Origin: Cohaesibacter gelatinilyticus
GTDB lineage: Bacteria; Pseudomonadota; Alphaproteobacteria; Rhizobiales; Cohaesibacteraceae
Assembly (NCBI RefSeq): GCF_900215605.1
Contig: NZ_OBEL01000005.1
Coordinates: 124,001 to 188,000, forward strand
Direction of reading: 5' to 3'
Length of the DNA: 64,000 bases
The translations under genes were made by a program, and so were the position numbers. The notes under the pieces were generated by a model. That model worked only from the letters and a program-made list of their open reading frames with translations, made no database searches and was not told the DNA's origin. Below, piece by piece: positions 26,916 through 36,312 of this stretch (position 1 is the stretch's first letter; every line of letters starts with the position of its first letter).

Positions 26916-26946
26916 AAATAAAAAGGGCATTCCGAAGAATGCCCCT
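26916..26946 (-). terminator. Rho-independent terminator of the TonB receptor gene
   Basis: On the minus strand a stem GGGCATTC / GAATGCCC with a TTCG tetraloop followed by a T-rich tract (TTTTTATTTT), about 17 nt after the receptor stop. Confidence 0.92.
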
Positions 26947-26962
26947 TTCAAGCTGCCAATCT

Positions 26963-29104
26963 TTAGAAAGTCAGTTGACTGGAAATCTTGAACGCCCGCC
27001 CTGCAGCTTTGGCGCTGGAAAGTGGTTCGATATAGGATTCGTCAAAGATGTTTTCTACAGATGCATTGAGACGGAAGTTTCTGTCGTCACCAAAGTCATA
27101 ACTCATGCTGGTTGCAAAGTTGACGGTGGCAAATGCATCATGTTCTACATATTCTCGATCCGAGGGTTCGCCGTCTTCGCGCTTGGTTGCAGCCCGAACA
27201 TATAGGTCAGTCATGAAGACTATGTCTTTATGCACATCCCAGAGCTTACGAACACCAAACCTGCCGCTGAATGCAGGGATGTCAGTGTTATTTGTTTCGA
27301 CGCCAGCTTTCTTGAAGTCACGGTTCATGAGAGTTGCGGTAAAATATGGTGTTAGTGCAAGGGTCTCAAGTGTATAAGAACCAGAAAGTTCAAGTCCGTA
27401 AGTGGTTGCTTCGTCGATGTTGATATACTTGCTCGAAGCAGCGCCACTTGTACAAGTGACGCCTGGTGTGGTGCATTTTGCTGAGTCAATGTAGTTTTCT
27501 GCGACGCTATAAAACGCTGCAGCATCCAGCATTGCTACGCCGTTGTCGAAGCGAGCACCAATCTCATAATTGATGCTCTTTTCAGCTTTCAGATCCTTGT
27601 TGGCTTCAATGATTTCACCGGGGCTGAACACAGATCCCAGCATATTCTGAAGTAAAGTTGGATAGACATAGCCTTGAGCGATATTGCCACGAAGAGCAAT
27701 GTTCTCGAAACCAGTATAGTTCACTCCAATGGATCCGATAAATGCATCGTCACTTTTACTGAAGGGTGCATAGCCGGGCTGGTTGGTTTTAGACAGCTCC
27801 GATTCAACATGGAAGTAGCGAGCACCGCCTGTCAGCGAGAACTCATCCGTTAAATCCCACTCATCTTGTACGAATGCTGAAAGTGTTGTGATAGACGCTT
27901 CTTTGTCGAAGTTATCATTTATAGGAGTTGTGGCGCCTGGAGGTGGAGGCACAACAGGTCTGGTGCCGTTCCGAGTGTCGTTTCTATCAATGCTATCTTT
28001 AACAAACTGAATACCAAATATAGTCAGGTGATTTTCGAGCAACTCCAAATCAACTTGGCCATTTGCCCCAATTGCCAGCTGATCATCTGATGTTTTGTTT
28101 TTAGTGCTCAGTGCGCCGAAGGTTGTCATCGTGTAATCAATGTCGATCACTCGTTCAATCTGTTGTATGTATGCATCAAAGTGAATCTTTTTAAAAGTTT
28201 CGCTTAGATCTTCACCATCGTAGAAAACACCGAGTTTTGATCGATCTCGCTTGGGTAGATCCAGAACAAACTTGTTTAGACCCGGTCTTCCGGTTGCTGA
28301 AAAGCTTGCGGGATCTACATAAGCATCGCTTTCCATCTCGACTTTTTCTGCAGTGATGCGAATGCTGTGATTGTCATTGGTATAACCAAAATTGGCGGAT
28401 ACACTCTGATTTTCAAATGCACTGCCATTACTGAGTGCTGTAGCTTTCAAATCCCCATCGGGTGTCTTGCGGTGACCATGATCGGACTTGGTAATAGCGA
28501 TGCGATAATCCCAGTTATCCTTGGTGCCAGCAGCATTTGCATTGGAGTTATAGCCACCGGTGGAACTGTCATAGCCTCCGCCAACGCTGACTTGCAGAGC
28601 TTTGTCAGCCCCTTTTTTGGTGGTGATGTTGACCACTCCGCCAATGGCCTTGGAGCCGTGCAGAACCGAGGAAGGACCTTTGACCACTTCAACCCGTTCA
28701 ATATTGGTTGGATCAATCAGGAAGAGCGAGCCGTAGGTGGAATGATCAGAAATCTCCTGCCCATCGATCAGGATTGTGTTGCGGGCTTGTCCTTCACCAC
28801 GAATGGAAATGCGGCGAAGGCCGGGTGTGGAGCCCTCAAGTACGGAAACGCCGGGGATATCGCGAAGTAGCTCGGCAACATCGTTGACATTTTTCTCGTT
28901 GATAGCGTCTTGTTCCACCACAGCGACAGAGCGGGTGACATCCATCAGGCTCTGTTCGGTACGGCTGGCGGTGACGACGATTGTGTCAAGCTCGATATCG
29001 GCTGCGGCGCCTTCAAGGCTTTGGGCCAAAACTGGCGAAGCGAGGAGCGACACGCTGAGGAGAAGGCCGGTTCTCAATGACATCTCAACAAATTTCTGAA
29101 CCAT
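26963..29104 (-). CDS. TonB-dependent outer-membrane receptor, probably heme/hemoprotein
   Basis: 713 residues. Signal peptide (about 1-27, cleavage after VLA), TonB box ELDTIVVTA, plug domain (about 50-160, with IPGVSVLEGSTPGLRRISIRG and VEVVKGPSSVLHGSKAIGGVVNI), and a 22-strand barrel ending in SSQLTF with the terminal Phe. The heme assignment is from location, between the hmuTUV operon and hutXW; the FRAP/NPNL heme motif is not evident, so a siderophore cannot be excluded. AAAAGG lies before the ATG. Two TGA-N9-TCA boxes sit 16 and 46 bp upstream. Confidence 0.85.
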   Translation of the reverse strand: MVQKFVEMSLRTGLLLSVSLLASPVLAQSLEGAAADIELDTIVVTASRTEQSLMDVTRSVAVVEQDAINEKNVNDVAELLRDIPGVSVLEGSTPGLRRISIRGEGQARNTILIDGQEISDHSTYGSLFLIDPTNIERVEVVKGPSSVLHGSKAIGGVVNITTKKGADKALQVSVGGGYDSSTGGYNSNANAAGTKDNWDYRIAITKSDHGHRKTPDGDLKATALSNGSAFENQSVSANFGYTNDNHSIRITAEKVEMESDAYVDPASFSATGRPGLNKFVLDLPKRDRSKLGVFYDGEDLSETFKKIHFDAYIQQIERVIDIDYTMTTFGALSTKNKTSDDQLAIGANGQVDLELLENHLTIFGIQFVKDSIDRNDTRNGTRPVVPPPPGATTPINDNFDKEASITTLSAFVQDEWDLTDEFSLTGGARYFHVESELSKTNQPGYAPFSKSDDAFIGSIGVNYTGFENIALRGNIAQGYVYPTLLQNMLGSVFSPGEIIEANKDLKAEKSINYEIGARFDNGVAMLDAAAFYSVAENYIDSAKCTTPGVTCTSGAASSKYINIDEATTYGLELSGSYTLETLALTPYFTATLMNRDFKKAGVETNNTDIPAFSGRFGVRKLWDVHKDIVFMTDLYVRAATKREDGEPSDREYVEHDAFATVNFATSMSYDFGDDRNFRLNASVENIFDESYIEPLSSAKAAGRAFKISSQLTF

Positions 29105-29119
29105 TTTTTTACCTTTTCT

Positions 29120-29134
29120 TGAGTCTGTAACTCA
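29120..29134. promoter_or_regulatory. Candidate RirA operator 1 upstream of TonB receptor
   Basis: TGAGTCTGTAACTCA matches TGA-N9-TCA and is extended by further symmetry (TGAGT...ACTCA). It lies 16 bp before the receptor ATG, where repressor binding would block transcription or early elongation. Confidence 0.68.
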
Positions 29135-29149
29135 TTTTTATTTAAAATA

Positions 29150-29164
29150 TGAGAAATAGACTCA
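29150..29164. promoter_or_regulatory. Candidate RirA operator 2 upstream of TonB receptor
   Basis: TGAGAAATAGACTCA matches TGA-N9-TCA. It is 30 bp from operator 1 (three helical turns), so two repressor dimers could bind the same face of the DNA. Confidence 0.68.
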
Positions 29165-29431
29165 TAAATAAAGGAAAAAATGGCGAAATTTCTCGACCTT
29201 TTGTTCCAACTCGACAAAAAGCGACATTTTGGTATCAGGTAAAAATGCTTGGATTATGTTATTGGGAAATATGAAAATGCAATAATATATTGAAATATAT
29301 GTGCAAATTTAGGTTCTAGAATTTGCGGGTCGCCAAAATACCAATGGTGACCTCCACGACCCGCCACCTGTTCTATATTGTCGCATGCAAGAGAGTTTTA
29401 GGTAAGAATTGCGACAAGTGGACAGGAATGG

Positions 29432-29944
29432 TTAGCTGGAACCGAGTTTGCTTTTCAGTGCTTCAAACGCTTCAATCTGTGAAGACAACATCTGACGGTT
29501 CTCATCGCGGCCTAGATAGATCTTGAACATGCAGCCGCCCTTTTTATTGAAAAACTGGACGGACTTGGTGTCGGAGGAGAAGAGTGGGCGAGAGACAAAT
29601 GCAATCGCATCGCAATTTTCGCCTTTCAGATGACCACCAATTGGTGCGCCATGAAGGTTATAGAAGCCTCGCGCACTTTTGCCTTTCGGGACACTGCCTT
29701 TGGCTTCGAGAATGAGGTCTTCGGTGTGTACCAAAAAGGTGATATCGCCCCAGTCTGAGACTTCAAGCATGACAGTTTCAAACAATGCACCATCAACCAA
29801 TCTTGTCTGATGTTCTGGTAGGCAGTGAATGATGTCCAATGCGCTGACTTCATGCTCCTTGGCGACATAATCGAGAACGGCACCGGGATTCTCACTCAAG
29901 GAGGTCTGAATGGCCTGTTTCTTCTCAGTGCTGAGAGAGCTCAT
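29432..29944 (-). CDS. hutX: Heme utilisation cytosolic carrier protein HutX
   Basis: 170 residues, HutX/HuvX family: a cytoplasmic heme chaperone that accepts heme after import and hands it to a degrading enzyme. Family segments are the early ENPGAVLDYVAKEHEVS helix-turn region, the GDITFLVHTEDLILE core and GRPLF-like motif (here SRPLFSSDT), and FKIYLGRDENR near the end. AAGGAACC lies before the ATG. It is 45 bp downstream of hutW on the same strand and probably co-transcribed. Confidence 0.9.
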   Translation of the reverse strand: MSSLSTEKKQAIQTSLSENPGAVLDYVAKEHEVSALDIIHCLPEHQTRLVDGALFETVMLEVSDWGDITFLVHTEDLILEAKGSVPKGKSARGFYNLHGAPIGGHLKGENCDAIAFVSRPLFSSDTKSVQFFNKKGGCMFKIYLGRDENRQMLSSQIEAFEALKSKLGSS

Positions 29945-29989
29945 GTTTTGGTTCCTTCAAATTGAGCCGACCAACTGCTGGCACGGACC

Positions 29990-31456
29990 TTAATTTTTGA
30001 TCTGGTTTGCTGCTGGAAGATGTTGCTGGATCCATTGGATGAGATGATGGGTCATGGTCACCTGCCAGAAACGACCGGCAAGAGTGAGCTTTGCCCAACC
30101 TTGATCAACGTTCAGCAATCCGCTTTCCTGCCATTGATGAAGCACGGGCAACAAAAGGCTCTCGCCATCCAATCCACGTTGATGCAAAGCTTCAAGAAGG
30201 CCAACGATATGCAATCGCCCGGTTTCCATCTGTCCCTTGGCTTCATTGAAAAAGGCACGGTCTGACGGCATCTTCATCAAAAACCCCAAGGGCTTCTTGC
30301 CAGCCAGCACGGTCTTGATATAGCGTTTCAGATCTCCATCAACCCGAAAGCTGTAATCTGACAGAAACCCGCCGGCCCCGGACCCGAATGCCAGACAATT
30401 GGCCCCGGTCTTGACCAGCAAATTATAGAGATTGCGTTCTCGTGTACTGCTTCGCCAATGGGTGGTGGAAATATCCATCCATCCCTTTTGCGCCAGAACA
30501 TCCTGACCAATCTGATAATATTGGCCCAATTCATCATGCCTGGGCGGCGTGGAGAACTTGCCTTTGTCAATGGCTATGGCCAATGGGGAGCTAGGCAGAA
30601 GGCTTAAGGAATAGAGATCAACACCATCCAATCCTAACTCGGAAGCAATGGTGACATCTTGTCGCCAGCTATCCAGGCTTTGCTCGGGAAAGCCATAGAT
30701 CAGATCAATGACAACAGCTCCCTGATCCAATGCTACCAGCTCACTCAGGAAGTCGCGTGCTTGTTCTCCTGAAACCTTGCGCCCGACACGACGACGAAGC
30801 TTGCTGTCAAAAGTCTGCACACCAAGTGAGATACGATTGGCCCCTGCATCAAAACAGGCTTTGGCTTTTTCGAGCGGGAAGCTGAAAATCCGTCCCTCGA
30901 TGGTAATTTCGCAATCCGGCGCAAGGGGTAAATAAGTGCGCACGGCCTCAATGATGCGGCAAAGGTCTGGAGTATCAAGGGCAGTTGGTGTTCCGCCACC
31001 AAAATAGACGGCGTGGAGCGGATGACCAGTATGGCTTGGTAGGTCTTTGCTGGCCCTGATCTCTTCTATGATTGTGTCCGCATAGACTTCACTTTGATTG
31101 GATCGCCAGGGATTTTGATAAAACCCACAAAAGAGGCAGTGATTTTCGCAGAAAGGAATATGCAGATAGGCAACTGATTTGCTCTGCCTGTCTTGATGGC
31201 TCATGTCTTGCCAGATGGATGACCAATTGTCTTTGGGAACAGGGCGAGCATCAACAAAAGGGTGGACGACGGCCTTTTTCGGAAATGCCTCCGAGAGAGG
31301 ATTGCTGCTGACTTTGGCAAACAGATCCTGCTGTTCCATGAGTTTGGGTGGTTTGGGCCTATACGGAGGGCGAACACCTCGATGATTTGGACGTTTGCCG
31401 TCGTTGGGTTGTGGAGAGCTCGGAGACTGTTTCAAGCTACTGCTTGTGGAAGACAT
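29990..31456 (-). CDS. hutW: Anaerobic heme degradation radical SAM methyltransferase (ChuW/HutW)
   Basis: 488 residues. A Pro-rich N-terminus (about 1-45), then a HemN-like radical SAM domain with the CENHCLFC cluster motif (Cys103, Cys107, Cys110), the SAM-binding GGGTPTAL and a HemN-type C-terminal domain. ChuW of E. coli O157 opens heme without oxygen, releasing iron and a linear tetrapyrrole; HutW is its homologue. It forms an operon with hutX. A TGA-N9-TCA box lies 19 bp upstream. Its presence beside an O2-dependent heme monooxygenase suggests use under changing oxygen. Confidence 0.9.
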   Translation of the reverse strand: MSSTSSSLKQSPSSPQPNDGKRPNHRGVRPPYRPKPPKLMEQQDLFAKVSSNPLSEAFPKKAVVHPFVDARPVPKDNWSSIWQDMSHQDRQSKSVAYLHIPFCENHCLFCGFYQNPWRSNQSEVYADTIIEEIRASKDLPSHTGHPLHAVYFGGGTPTALDTPDLCRIIEAVRTYLPLAPDCEITIEGRIFSFPLEKAKACFDAGANRISLGVQTFDSKLRRRVGRKVSGEQARDFLSELVALDQGAVVIDLIYGFPEQSLDSWRQDVTIASELGLDGVDLYSLSLLPSSPLAIAIDKGKFSTPPRHDELGQYYQIGQDVLAQKGWMDISTTHWRSSTRERNLYNLLVKTGANCLAFGSGAGGFLSDYSFRVDGDLKRYIKTVLAGKKPLGFLMKMPSDRAFFNEAKGQMETGRLHIVGLLEALHQRGLDGESLLLPVLHQWQESGLLNVDQGWAKLTLAGRFWQVTMTHHLIQWIQQHLPAANQIKN

Positions 31457-31474
31457 AACGCAAATCCAATTTAT

Positions 31475-31489
31475 TGAGTCCTGGATTCA
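31475..31489. promoter_or_regulatory. Candidate RirA operator upstream of hutW-hutX
   Basis: TGAGTCCTGGATTCA fits TGA-N9-TCA, 19 bp before the hutW ATG. It shares TGAGT and GATTCA with the site before hmuT. Confidence 0.65.
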
Positions 31490-31676
31490 TATTATGAAAG
31501 ACTCAAACTTCGCAAGCCTTTCTGCGTAAAACACTGTTTTTGAGGCGAGAATTATCCAGATGCGGCTATTTGGATAAGAGGATTTGCGTAATTTTGGGCG
31601 GTAAGTTGGCGAAATGGGCTTCCGCCAACCTCCTGTCTGATAACTCGGGTCAAGCTTGCTGAAGGATCACACAAAT

Positions 31677-31964
31677 CTATTCGTCATAAAAATAGATGCT
31701 CATGTCGCAGGCTTGATCCCGCAGCGGGATAAGAGTTTTATATTCATCTGTCTCGTAGAAACCATGAGCAGCGTCCATATCCGGATAGCGAAAAACTGCG
31801 GCGATATGAGCTGGTTTTTCTTCGCCACGTTTGGTCTTTGCTAACGTGCCTCGCACGACAACTTCGACCCCAGCCTTCTCCATCAACGGGCCAGCTTGCT
31901 GCACATAATCCTGAAAGGCTGCAAAATCCTTGATGACTGCATAAGAGAAATTAAGAACGGGCAT
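31677..31964 (-). CDS. DUF1330 family protein
   Basis: 95 residues, a dimeric alpha-beta (ferredoxin-like) barrel fold of the DUF1330 family, whose biochemical role is unknown. Typical segments are FQDYVQQAGPLMEKAG, VVVRG and the later FRYPDMDAAHGFYETDEY. ATG 31964 is preceded by GGGAGG. It lies 200 bp upstream of hutW on the same strand but beyond the hutW promoter/IRO region, so it is probably a separate transcript. Confidence 0.8.
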   Translation of the reverse strand: MPVLNFSYAVIKDFAAFQDYVQQAGPLMEKAGVEVVVRGTLAKTKRGEEKPAHIAAVFRYPDMDAAHGFYETDEYKTLIPLRDQACDMSIYFYDE

Positions 31965-32065
31965 CAAAGCCTCCCTTGAAATGTCTGGATCAAGGAGAGG
32001 CTATGAATATTCTTTAATTCGGGACAGACCCAATCACTGCCAAAAGTTCAAACCAAACGAGCCGA

Positions 32066-33175
32066 TCAAAGCTGATCGAGGCTTGTTTTCAAGGCTTCCC
32101 AAAGTTCCTCGGCCGGTTCACAACCAATGGACAGGCGCACAAAGGCAGGATCAACATCATCCCCCCAACGGGCACGTCGTTCAGCAGAACTGTGAATGCC
32201 GCCAAAGGATGTAGCGGGTCGCAAGTAAGGACAGTCATTGATAAAGCGTTCGGCTTTTTCCTCGCTTTCAAGCGTGAAGCAAATCAGGAAACCGAAACGA
32301 AGCTGCTGGGACTTGGCTAGATTGTGAGATGGATCTACTTGAAGCCCGGGGAAGCGAATGCTCTGAACAGCTTTGTGCTCAGCCAATCGAGGGGCAATCA
32401 GCTCTGCTGAATTGCACATGCGTTCAAATCGTACATCCAGGCTTTCCAGTCCTCGATGCAGAAGCCATGCTTCTTGTGGGCCGGGGATGGAGCCCGATAT
32501 TCTACGCCAGTCTTCCATTGCTTGCAAAAGATCGCCATTGCGACTGGCCACATGTCCCATCAGGGCATCAGAATGCCCACCCATGCTTTTAGTATCGGAC
32601 GAGACAACAATATCAATGCCCAGATCCAGTGGTTGCTGCCCTAATGGGGTCAGGGTGGTGTTGTCGCAAATGCTTACACCACCAGCTGCACGGACCTGTT
32701 TGGCAATGGAAGACAGATCCACAACGTCCAGACCGGGATTTGATGGAGTTTCAACGAAAACTACATCAAATCCTTCAAAGCCGCCATCTTCAAATGCGTT
32801 TGAAGGGCGTTCTACTACCTCGACGCCCAGATTGGACAGGAAACGGCTGGAGAGCACACGAGTAACATAATATCCGTCTGATGGAATGAGCAGTTTGCAA
32901 CCCGCTTTCAATGTCGCAAAAAGCGAAGCGCTGATGGCTGCCATGCCGGAAGGAAAGGCTATGCAATCTGCCCTTTCAAGATGTGCAAGGGCATGTTCCA
33001 GGGCATCCCAGGTGGGATTGGTCGCTCGGCCATAAAACGGAAAATTCTCCGCCAAACCTGGTAGGTGATACATGGAGCTTTGTACCAATGGCAGAGCAAT
33101 AGGCTCACCCTTGTCCAGTTGGTTTCCACGTAAATGCAACAGTTCTGCCATAGAAGGTTTGGAGAAATCGGCCAT
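32066..33175 (-). CDS. PLP-dependent cystathionine gamma-synthase/lyase-like enzyme
   Basis: 369 residues, Cys/Met metabolism PLP-enzyme family (fold type I). The PLP-binding lysine is in SSDTKSMGGHSD (Lys196), the phosphate-binding region is FPSGMAAISASL, and the pyrimidine-stacking Tyr region is YGRATNPTWDALE. The family includes cystathionine gamma-synthase, beta- and gamma-lyases; the reaction cannot be fixed from sequence. The C-terminus TSFGGIHSSAERRARWGDD is typical of gamma-lyase-like rhizobial proteins. No other sulfur amino-acid gene is adjacent. The ribosome-binding site is modest (GGAAAA). Confidence 0.85.
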   Translation of the reverse strand: MADFSKPSMAELLHLRGNQLDKGEPIALPLVQSSMYHLPGLAENFPFYGRATNPTWDALEHALAHLERADCIAFPSGMAAISASLFATLKAGCKLLIPSDGYYVTRVLSSRFLSNLGVEVVERPSNAFEDGGFEGFDVVFVETPSNPGLDVVDLSSIAKQVRAAGGVSICDNTTLTPLGQQPLDLGIDIVVSSDTKSMGGHSDALMGHVASRNGDLLQAMEDWRRISGSIPGPQEAWLLHRGLESLDVRFERMCNSAELIAPRLAEHKAVQSIRFPGLQVDPSHNLAKSQQLRFGFLICFTLESEEKAERFINDCPYLRPATSFGGIHSSAERRARWGDDVDPAFVRLSIGCEPAEELWEALKTSLDQL

Positions 33176-33701
33176 AATTTTTTCCGGGCAATTGATTGGG
33201 CGGGAGCTTTGGTCCTGACCCTAACAGAGAGCTGGTGTTTGTCCAGTCTCCTGAAACTGCATTCCCTAATGGATCAATTAAGTTGGAGCAAATCAATTAT
33301 ATGCACAATGTGCACTTTTATTTGTTTTGAACTATCTAAGGGTTATTCCCGATTTTATTGTAGCTTTTCAAAATTTTGCACTTTTTCGGGCGCAAACCAC
33401 GTAAATTTCGCGCAATTTCTGTGATTATCTGCATGTTTTATTCATTTGTCGTAAGTCTTTGGTCGACTTTTGAACTTGTTTGCGTCTAAGAAATGGCGCC
33501 GATTTAGGCGGTAACGAAACGTTAAGATTTTCGTCACGTCCAGTCATTTGGCTCAAGGAGCTGATCGGGTGCCATCCTGGGGCAGGAAGGCAGATCAGAT
33601 CTTGGCTGAATGGGCGTCGAGTCAATCGGTAGAAAAAAGTGAACCAACCTCCGCTTGCTCGGTATTGAGCGTGGAAGGCATACAAGGTTTCAGGAAATAA
33701 A
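33176..33701. other. Divergent intergenic region with palindrome at 33302-33314
   Basis: 526 bp between the PLP enzyme gene and the Na+ symporter gene. It contains a perfect 13-bp palindrome TGCACAATGTGCA (33302-33314), a plausible operator. The central part (33300-33480) is AT-rich and promoter-like. No gene is seen. Confidence 0.4.
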
Positions 33702-35033
33702 ATGGCTATTACACGCGAAAACTGGGGCTCTCGTCTGGGCTTCATCATGGCGACTGCAGGTTCTGCTATCGGCCTTGGCAACATTTGGAAATTCCCTTAC
33801 ATCACCGGTGAAAATGGCGGTGCAGCATTCATTCTGTTGTATCTTGGCCTCGTCTTCACCATTGGTCTGTCCGTTCTGTTGGCCGAGATCGTTATCGGTC
33901 GTGCCTCCCAGTCCGATGCTGTGAACTCGTTCAAGAAGCTCGGCCACGGCAAATGGTCCGTCATCGGTTATATGGGCATTCTGGCGGCCTTCATGATCCT
34001 GTCCTTCTATTGCGTTGTTGCAGGTTGGACCATCGCTTACATCATCAAATTTGCTGGTGGTGCCTTTGAAGGCATGAATGCAGAAGCAATTGGCGGGGCA
34101 TTCGGTGGTTTCATCGGTGATCCGATTGAACCAATCCTGTATCAGGCGATCTTCGTTGCCCTGACCGTGATTGTGGTTCTTGGTGGTGTTGCCAACGGTA
34201 TTGAGCGTGCCGGTAAAGTGCTGATGCCTTTGCTGTTCGTTATCCTGCTGGCTCTGGTGATCCGTTCTGTGACCCTGCCAGGCGCGGAAAAAGGTCTGGA
34301 TTTCTTCCTGTCTCCTGATTTCTCCAAGATCACTGGTACCACCTTTGTGGCAGCGCTTGGTCAAGCGTTCTTCTCCTTGTCCTTGGGCATGGGTGCAGTT
34401 CTGACCTACGGTTCATATCTCGATAAAGATGCCAATCTTGGTAAATCCGCTTGGTATGTCGCGATCCTCGATACCTCTGTCGCTATTCTTGCTGGTCTGG
34501 CTATCCTTCCAGCCGTATTCGCATTCGGCATGAATCCAGGCGCAGGCCCAGGTCTGACTTTCGTTACCTTGCCAACTGTCTTCCTGGAAATGCCAGGCGG
34601 TTACATTTTCGGCATCATTTTCTTCGTGCTGCTGACCATCGCTGCTTTGACATCTTCCATCTCCCTTCTGGAGCCAGTGGTTGCCTATTTCCGCGAAAAA
34701 GGCTTCACCCGTTTCCAGATCACTGTTGTTTCCGGTGTGATTGTGTTCCTGCTGGGTATTCCATCTTCCCTGTCCATGGGCATCTGGGGTGATGTGAAAG
34801 TCTTCAATAAAGGCTTCCTGGATCTGTTTGACTTTGCAACAGCCAACATCATGCTGCCACTGGGTGGCATGCTGATCTCCCTCTTTGTTGGTTGGGTTAT
34901 CGCGCCATTGGCGATCAAGGAAGTCAGCGGCTCTGAAGCAGGGTCTGGCCTGACCAAGATCTGGATCTTCATTCTGCGCTTCGTGGCGCCTATCGCCATC
35001 GCAGCAATCCTGATCAATGGTCTGATCAACTGA
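33702..35033 (+). CDS. Sodium-dependent transporter, NSS (SNF) family
   Basis: 443 residues with about 11 membrane helices in the LeuT fold, as in bacterial MhsT-like members. The first helix carries the family Na+/substrate site segment TAGSAIGLGNIWKFPYI; helix 6 region includes FFSLSLGMGAVLTYGSYL. It imports an amino acid or related amine with Na+; the substrate is unknown. AGGAAATAA precedes the ATG and a strong terminator follows. Monocistronic. A taurine or other amino-sulfonate substrate is conceivable but unsupported. Confidence 0.92.
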   Translation: MAITRENWGSRLGFIMATAGSAIGLGNIWKFPYITGENGGAAFILLYLGLVFTIGLSVLLAEIVIGRASQSDAVNSFKKLGHGKWSVIGYMGILAAFMILSFYCVVAGWTIAYIIKFAGGAFEGMNAEAIGGAFGGFIGDPIEPILYQAIFVALTVIVVLGGVANGIERAGKVLMPLLFVILLALVIRSVTLPGAEKGLDFFLSPDFSKITGTTFVAALGQAFFSLSLGMGAVLTYGSYLDKDANLGKSAWYVAILDTSVAILAGLAILPAVFAFGMNPGAGPGLTFVTLPTVFLEMPGGYIFGIIFFVLLTIAALTSSISLLEPVVAYFREKGFTRFQITVVSGVIVFLLGIPSSLSMGIWGDVKVFNKGFLDLFDFATANIMLPLGGMLISLFVGWVIAPLAIKEVSGSEAGSGLTKIWIFILRFVAPIAIAAILINGLIN

Positions 35034-35059
35034 TCATGAGAGTGATTGAGAAAATATTG

Positions 35060-35090
35060 AAAGCGGGCCTTCATGGCCCGCTTTCTTTTT
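35060..35090. terminator. Bidirectional Rho-independent terminator
   Basis: A 10-bp perfect stem AAAGCGGGCC / GGCCCGCTTT, 5-nt loop, then CTTTTTG on the plus strand and T-rich sequence on the minus strand. It separates the NSS gene from the convergent secreted-protein gene. Confidence 0.9.
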
Positions 35091-35099
35091 GTACTGATG

Positions 35100-36146
35100 T
35101 CAGGGACGAGCAGAAAATTTCAAAGGGAAAGAGGCCGGTTCCATGACCTTACCATCGCACGAGGTCTTGGCTCGCTTTTCCAGCAATTGAAACTCTACTG
35201 CTTCCCCTTCAACAGCGCGCAATTGATAGCGCCAATGGATTCCGCAGCTATCATCCTGCCCCCAATCGGTGAAGGAAAGAACCGCACTGCGTGAGATGAC
35301 TTGTGGGTTTGGAACTTCTTGCCGTTCCTCGCTGCTATCCACATCAAAGATTGGCAGCACCACCCCATGTTGTGGCATGTCGTTCAGTGCGACCATGAAG
35401 ACGGTCGTGCCAGTGCGGGCATAGAGATTGCAAGGCAAGGCCCACAGTGTCATGTCACTGGAGATCGCATAGCGCTCCCCGAAACCTGGCGTATTCTGTG
35501 GTTCGCAATTGGGTGCCTGCTGGCGCAATGCCTTCAAAAGAGCACTAGGCACGCCTTTCAAGCCACTGAATTCTTGCGGACCGCTTAATGAGATTGCATC
35601 GCCTGACAATCTGGCTTGTTGCACAGAAGGGGTGGGAGCTGGGGCTGGTGCGTCTGCTGCGCTTTGATGATCCAATTGTGGGCAGGAAATATGGCCCTTG
35701 GTGTTTGAGATGAAAGGGAAGCGTCCTTTGCGGATGATGGTGAGTTTGGCATCATCAATGATAATGTCATCACCGCTCAGATGCTGCTTCTTGAACTCCA
35801 TAAGAACCCGATGACCACTCTCCTTGTCTTCATAAAGCCGTATATGCTCTATGCGCTGGCCACCCGCCCGAATGCGGTCTACGCGGGAAAGGGCAATCAC
35901 ATCCTTACCGATTTTCATCCATCCGGGTAGTTCTTCGCCATCATTGAATGGTGCGAAGAAGACATAGGAATATTTGTCTTTCTTGGGGTTGCGATTATGC
36001 TGCCAAAGGGCGAACTGACAGGCATTGTAGCCTTCCAGTATATTCTGCCCGAACAATTTCAACGCTATCTTGTTGTCTTGTGCCTGAGCAGGGCTGCCCA
36101 GCATCAATCCTGCTGACAAAGCTGCCAGCATCATCAAAAATTTCAT
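35100..36146 (-). CDS. Secreted protein, DUF1176-like
   Basis: 348 residues with a signal peptide (about 1-22, cleavage after AQA). There are two domains separated by an Ala/Pro linker near residue 165-180. The N-terminal part reads as a stress-response or invasion-associated-like beta domain (CQFALWQHNRNPKKDKY). The C-terminal part (LKALRQQAPNCEP, DMTLWALPCNLYA) resembles DUF1176 proteins; that is a tentative family call. It has five or so cysteines in the mature part. The function is unknown. It is downstream of glpK on the same strand but beyond a terminator. Confidence 0.65.
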   Translation of the reverse strand: MKFLMMLAALSAGLMLGSPAQAQDNKIALKLFGQNILEGYNACQFALWQHNRNPKKDKYSYVFFAPFNDGEELPGWMKIGKDVIALSRVDRIRAGGQRIEHIRLYEDKESGHRVLMEFKKQHLSGDDIIIDDAKLTIIRKGRFPFISNTKGHISCPQLDHQSAADAPAPAPTPSVQQARLSGDAISLSGPQEFSGLKGVPSALLKALRQQAPNCEPQNTPGFGERYAISSDMTLWALPCNLYARTGTTVFMVALNDMPQHGVVLPIFDVDSSEERQEVPNPQVISRSAVLSFTDWGQDDSCGIHWRYQLRAVEGEAVEFQLLEKRAKTSCDGKVMEPASFPLKFSARP

Positions 36147-36227
36147 GGATCCCCCCAGTCGCTCCTCAACACTGTGATAAGAGTGCATGGATGAAAGCTA
36201 TCTGTCCAGAGAAAGCATCATCAAGGC

Positions 36228-36262
36228 AAAAAGAAACCGACCCCTTCGGCAAAGGGTCGGTT
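36228..36262 (-). terminator. Terminator of the glpRDK operon
   Basis: On the minus strand a 9-bp stem AACCGACCC / GGGTCGGTT followed by TTTCTTTTTG. A second hairpin (CTTTTTCAA / TTGAAAAAG at 36270-36292) lies between it and the glpK stop, making a tandem termination region. Confidence 0.85.
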
Positions 36263-36312
36263 CAAGGGGCTTTTTCAAGGGGTTTGAAAAAGGGACTTTT
36301 AAAGAGAAAATT

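Larger units (their letters stand above)
29105..29431. other. Intergenic region upstream of the TonB receptor gene
   Basis: 327 bp. Its receptor-proximal 60 bp hold two IRO-like boxes. Further out there are two imperfect structures: GCAAATT...AATTTGC (29303-29326) and GCGGGTCG...CGACCCGC (29325-29364). The latter could end the hutW-hutX transcript, though no T-run follows on the minus strand. Confidence 0.4.
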
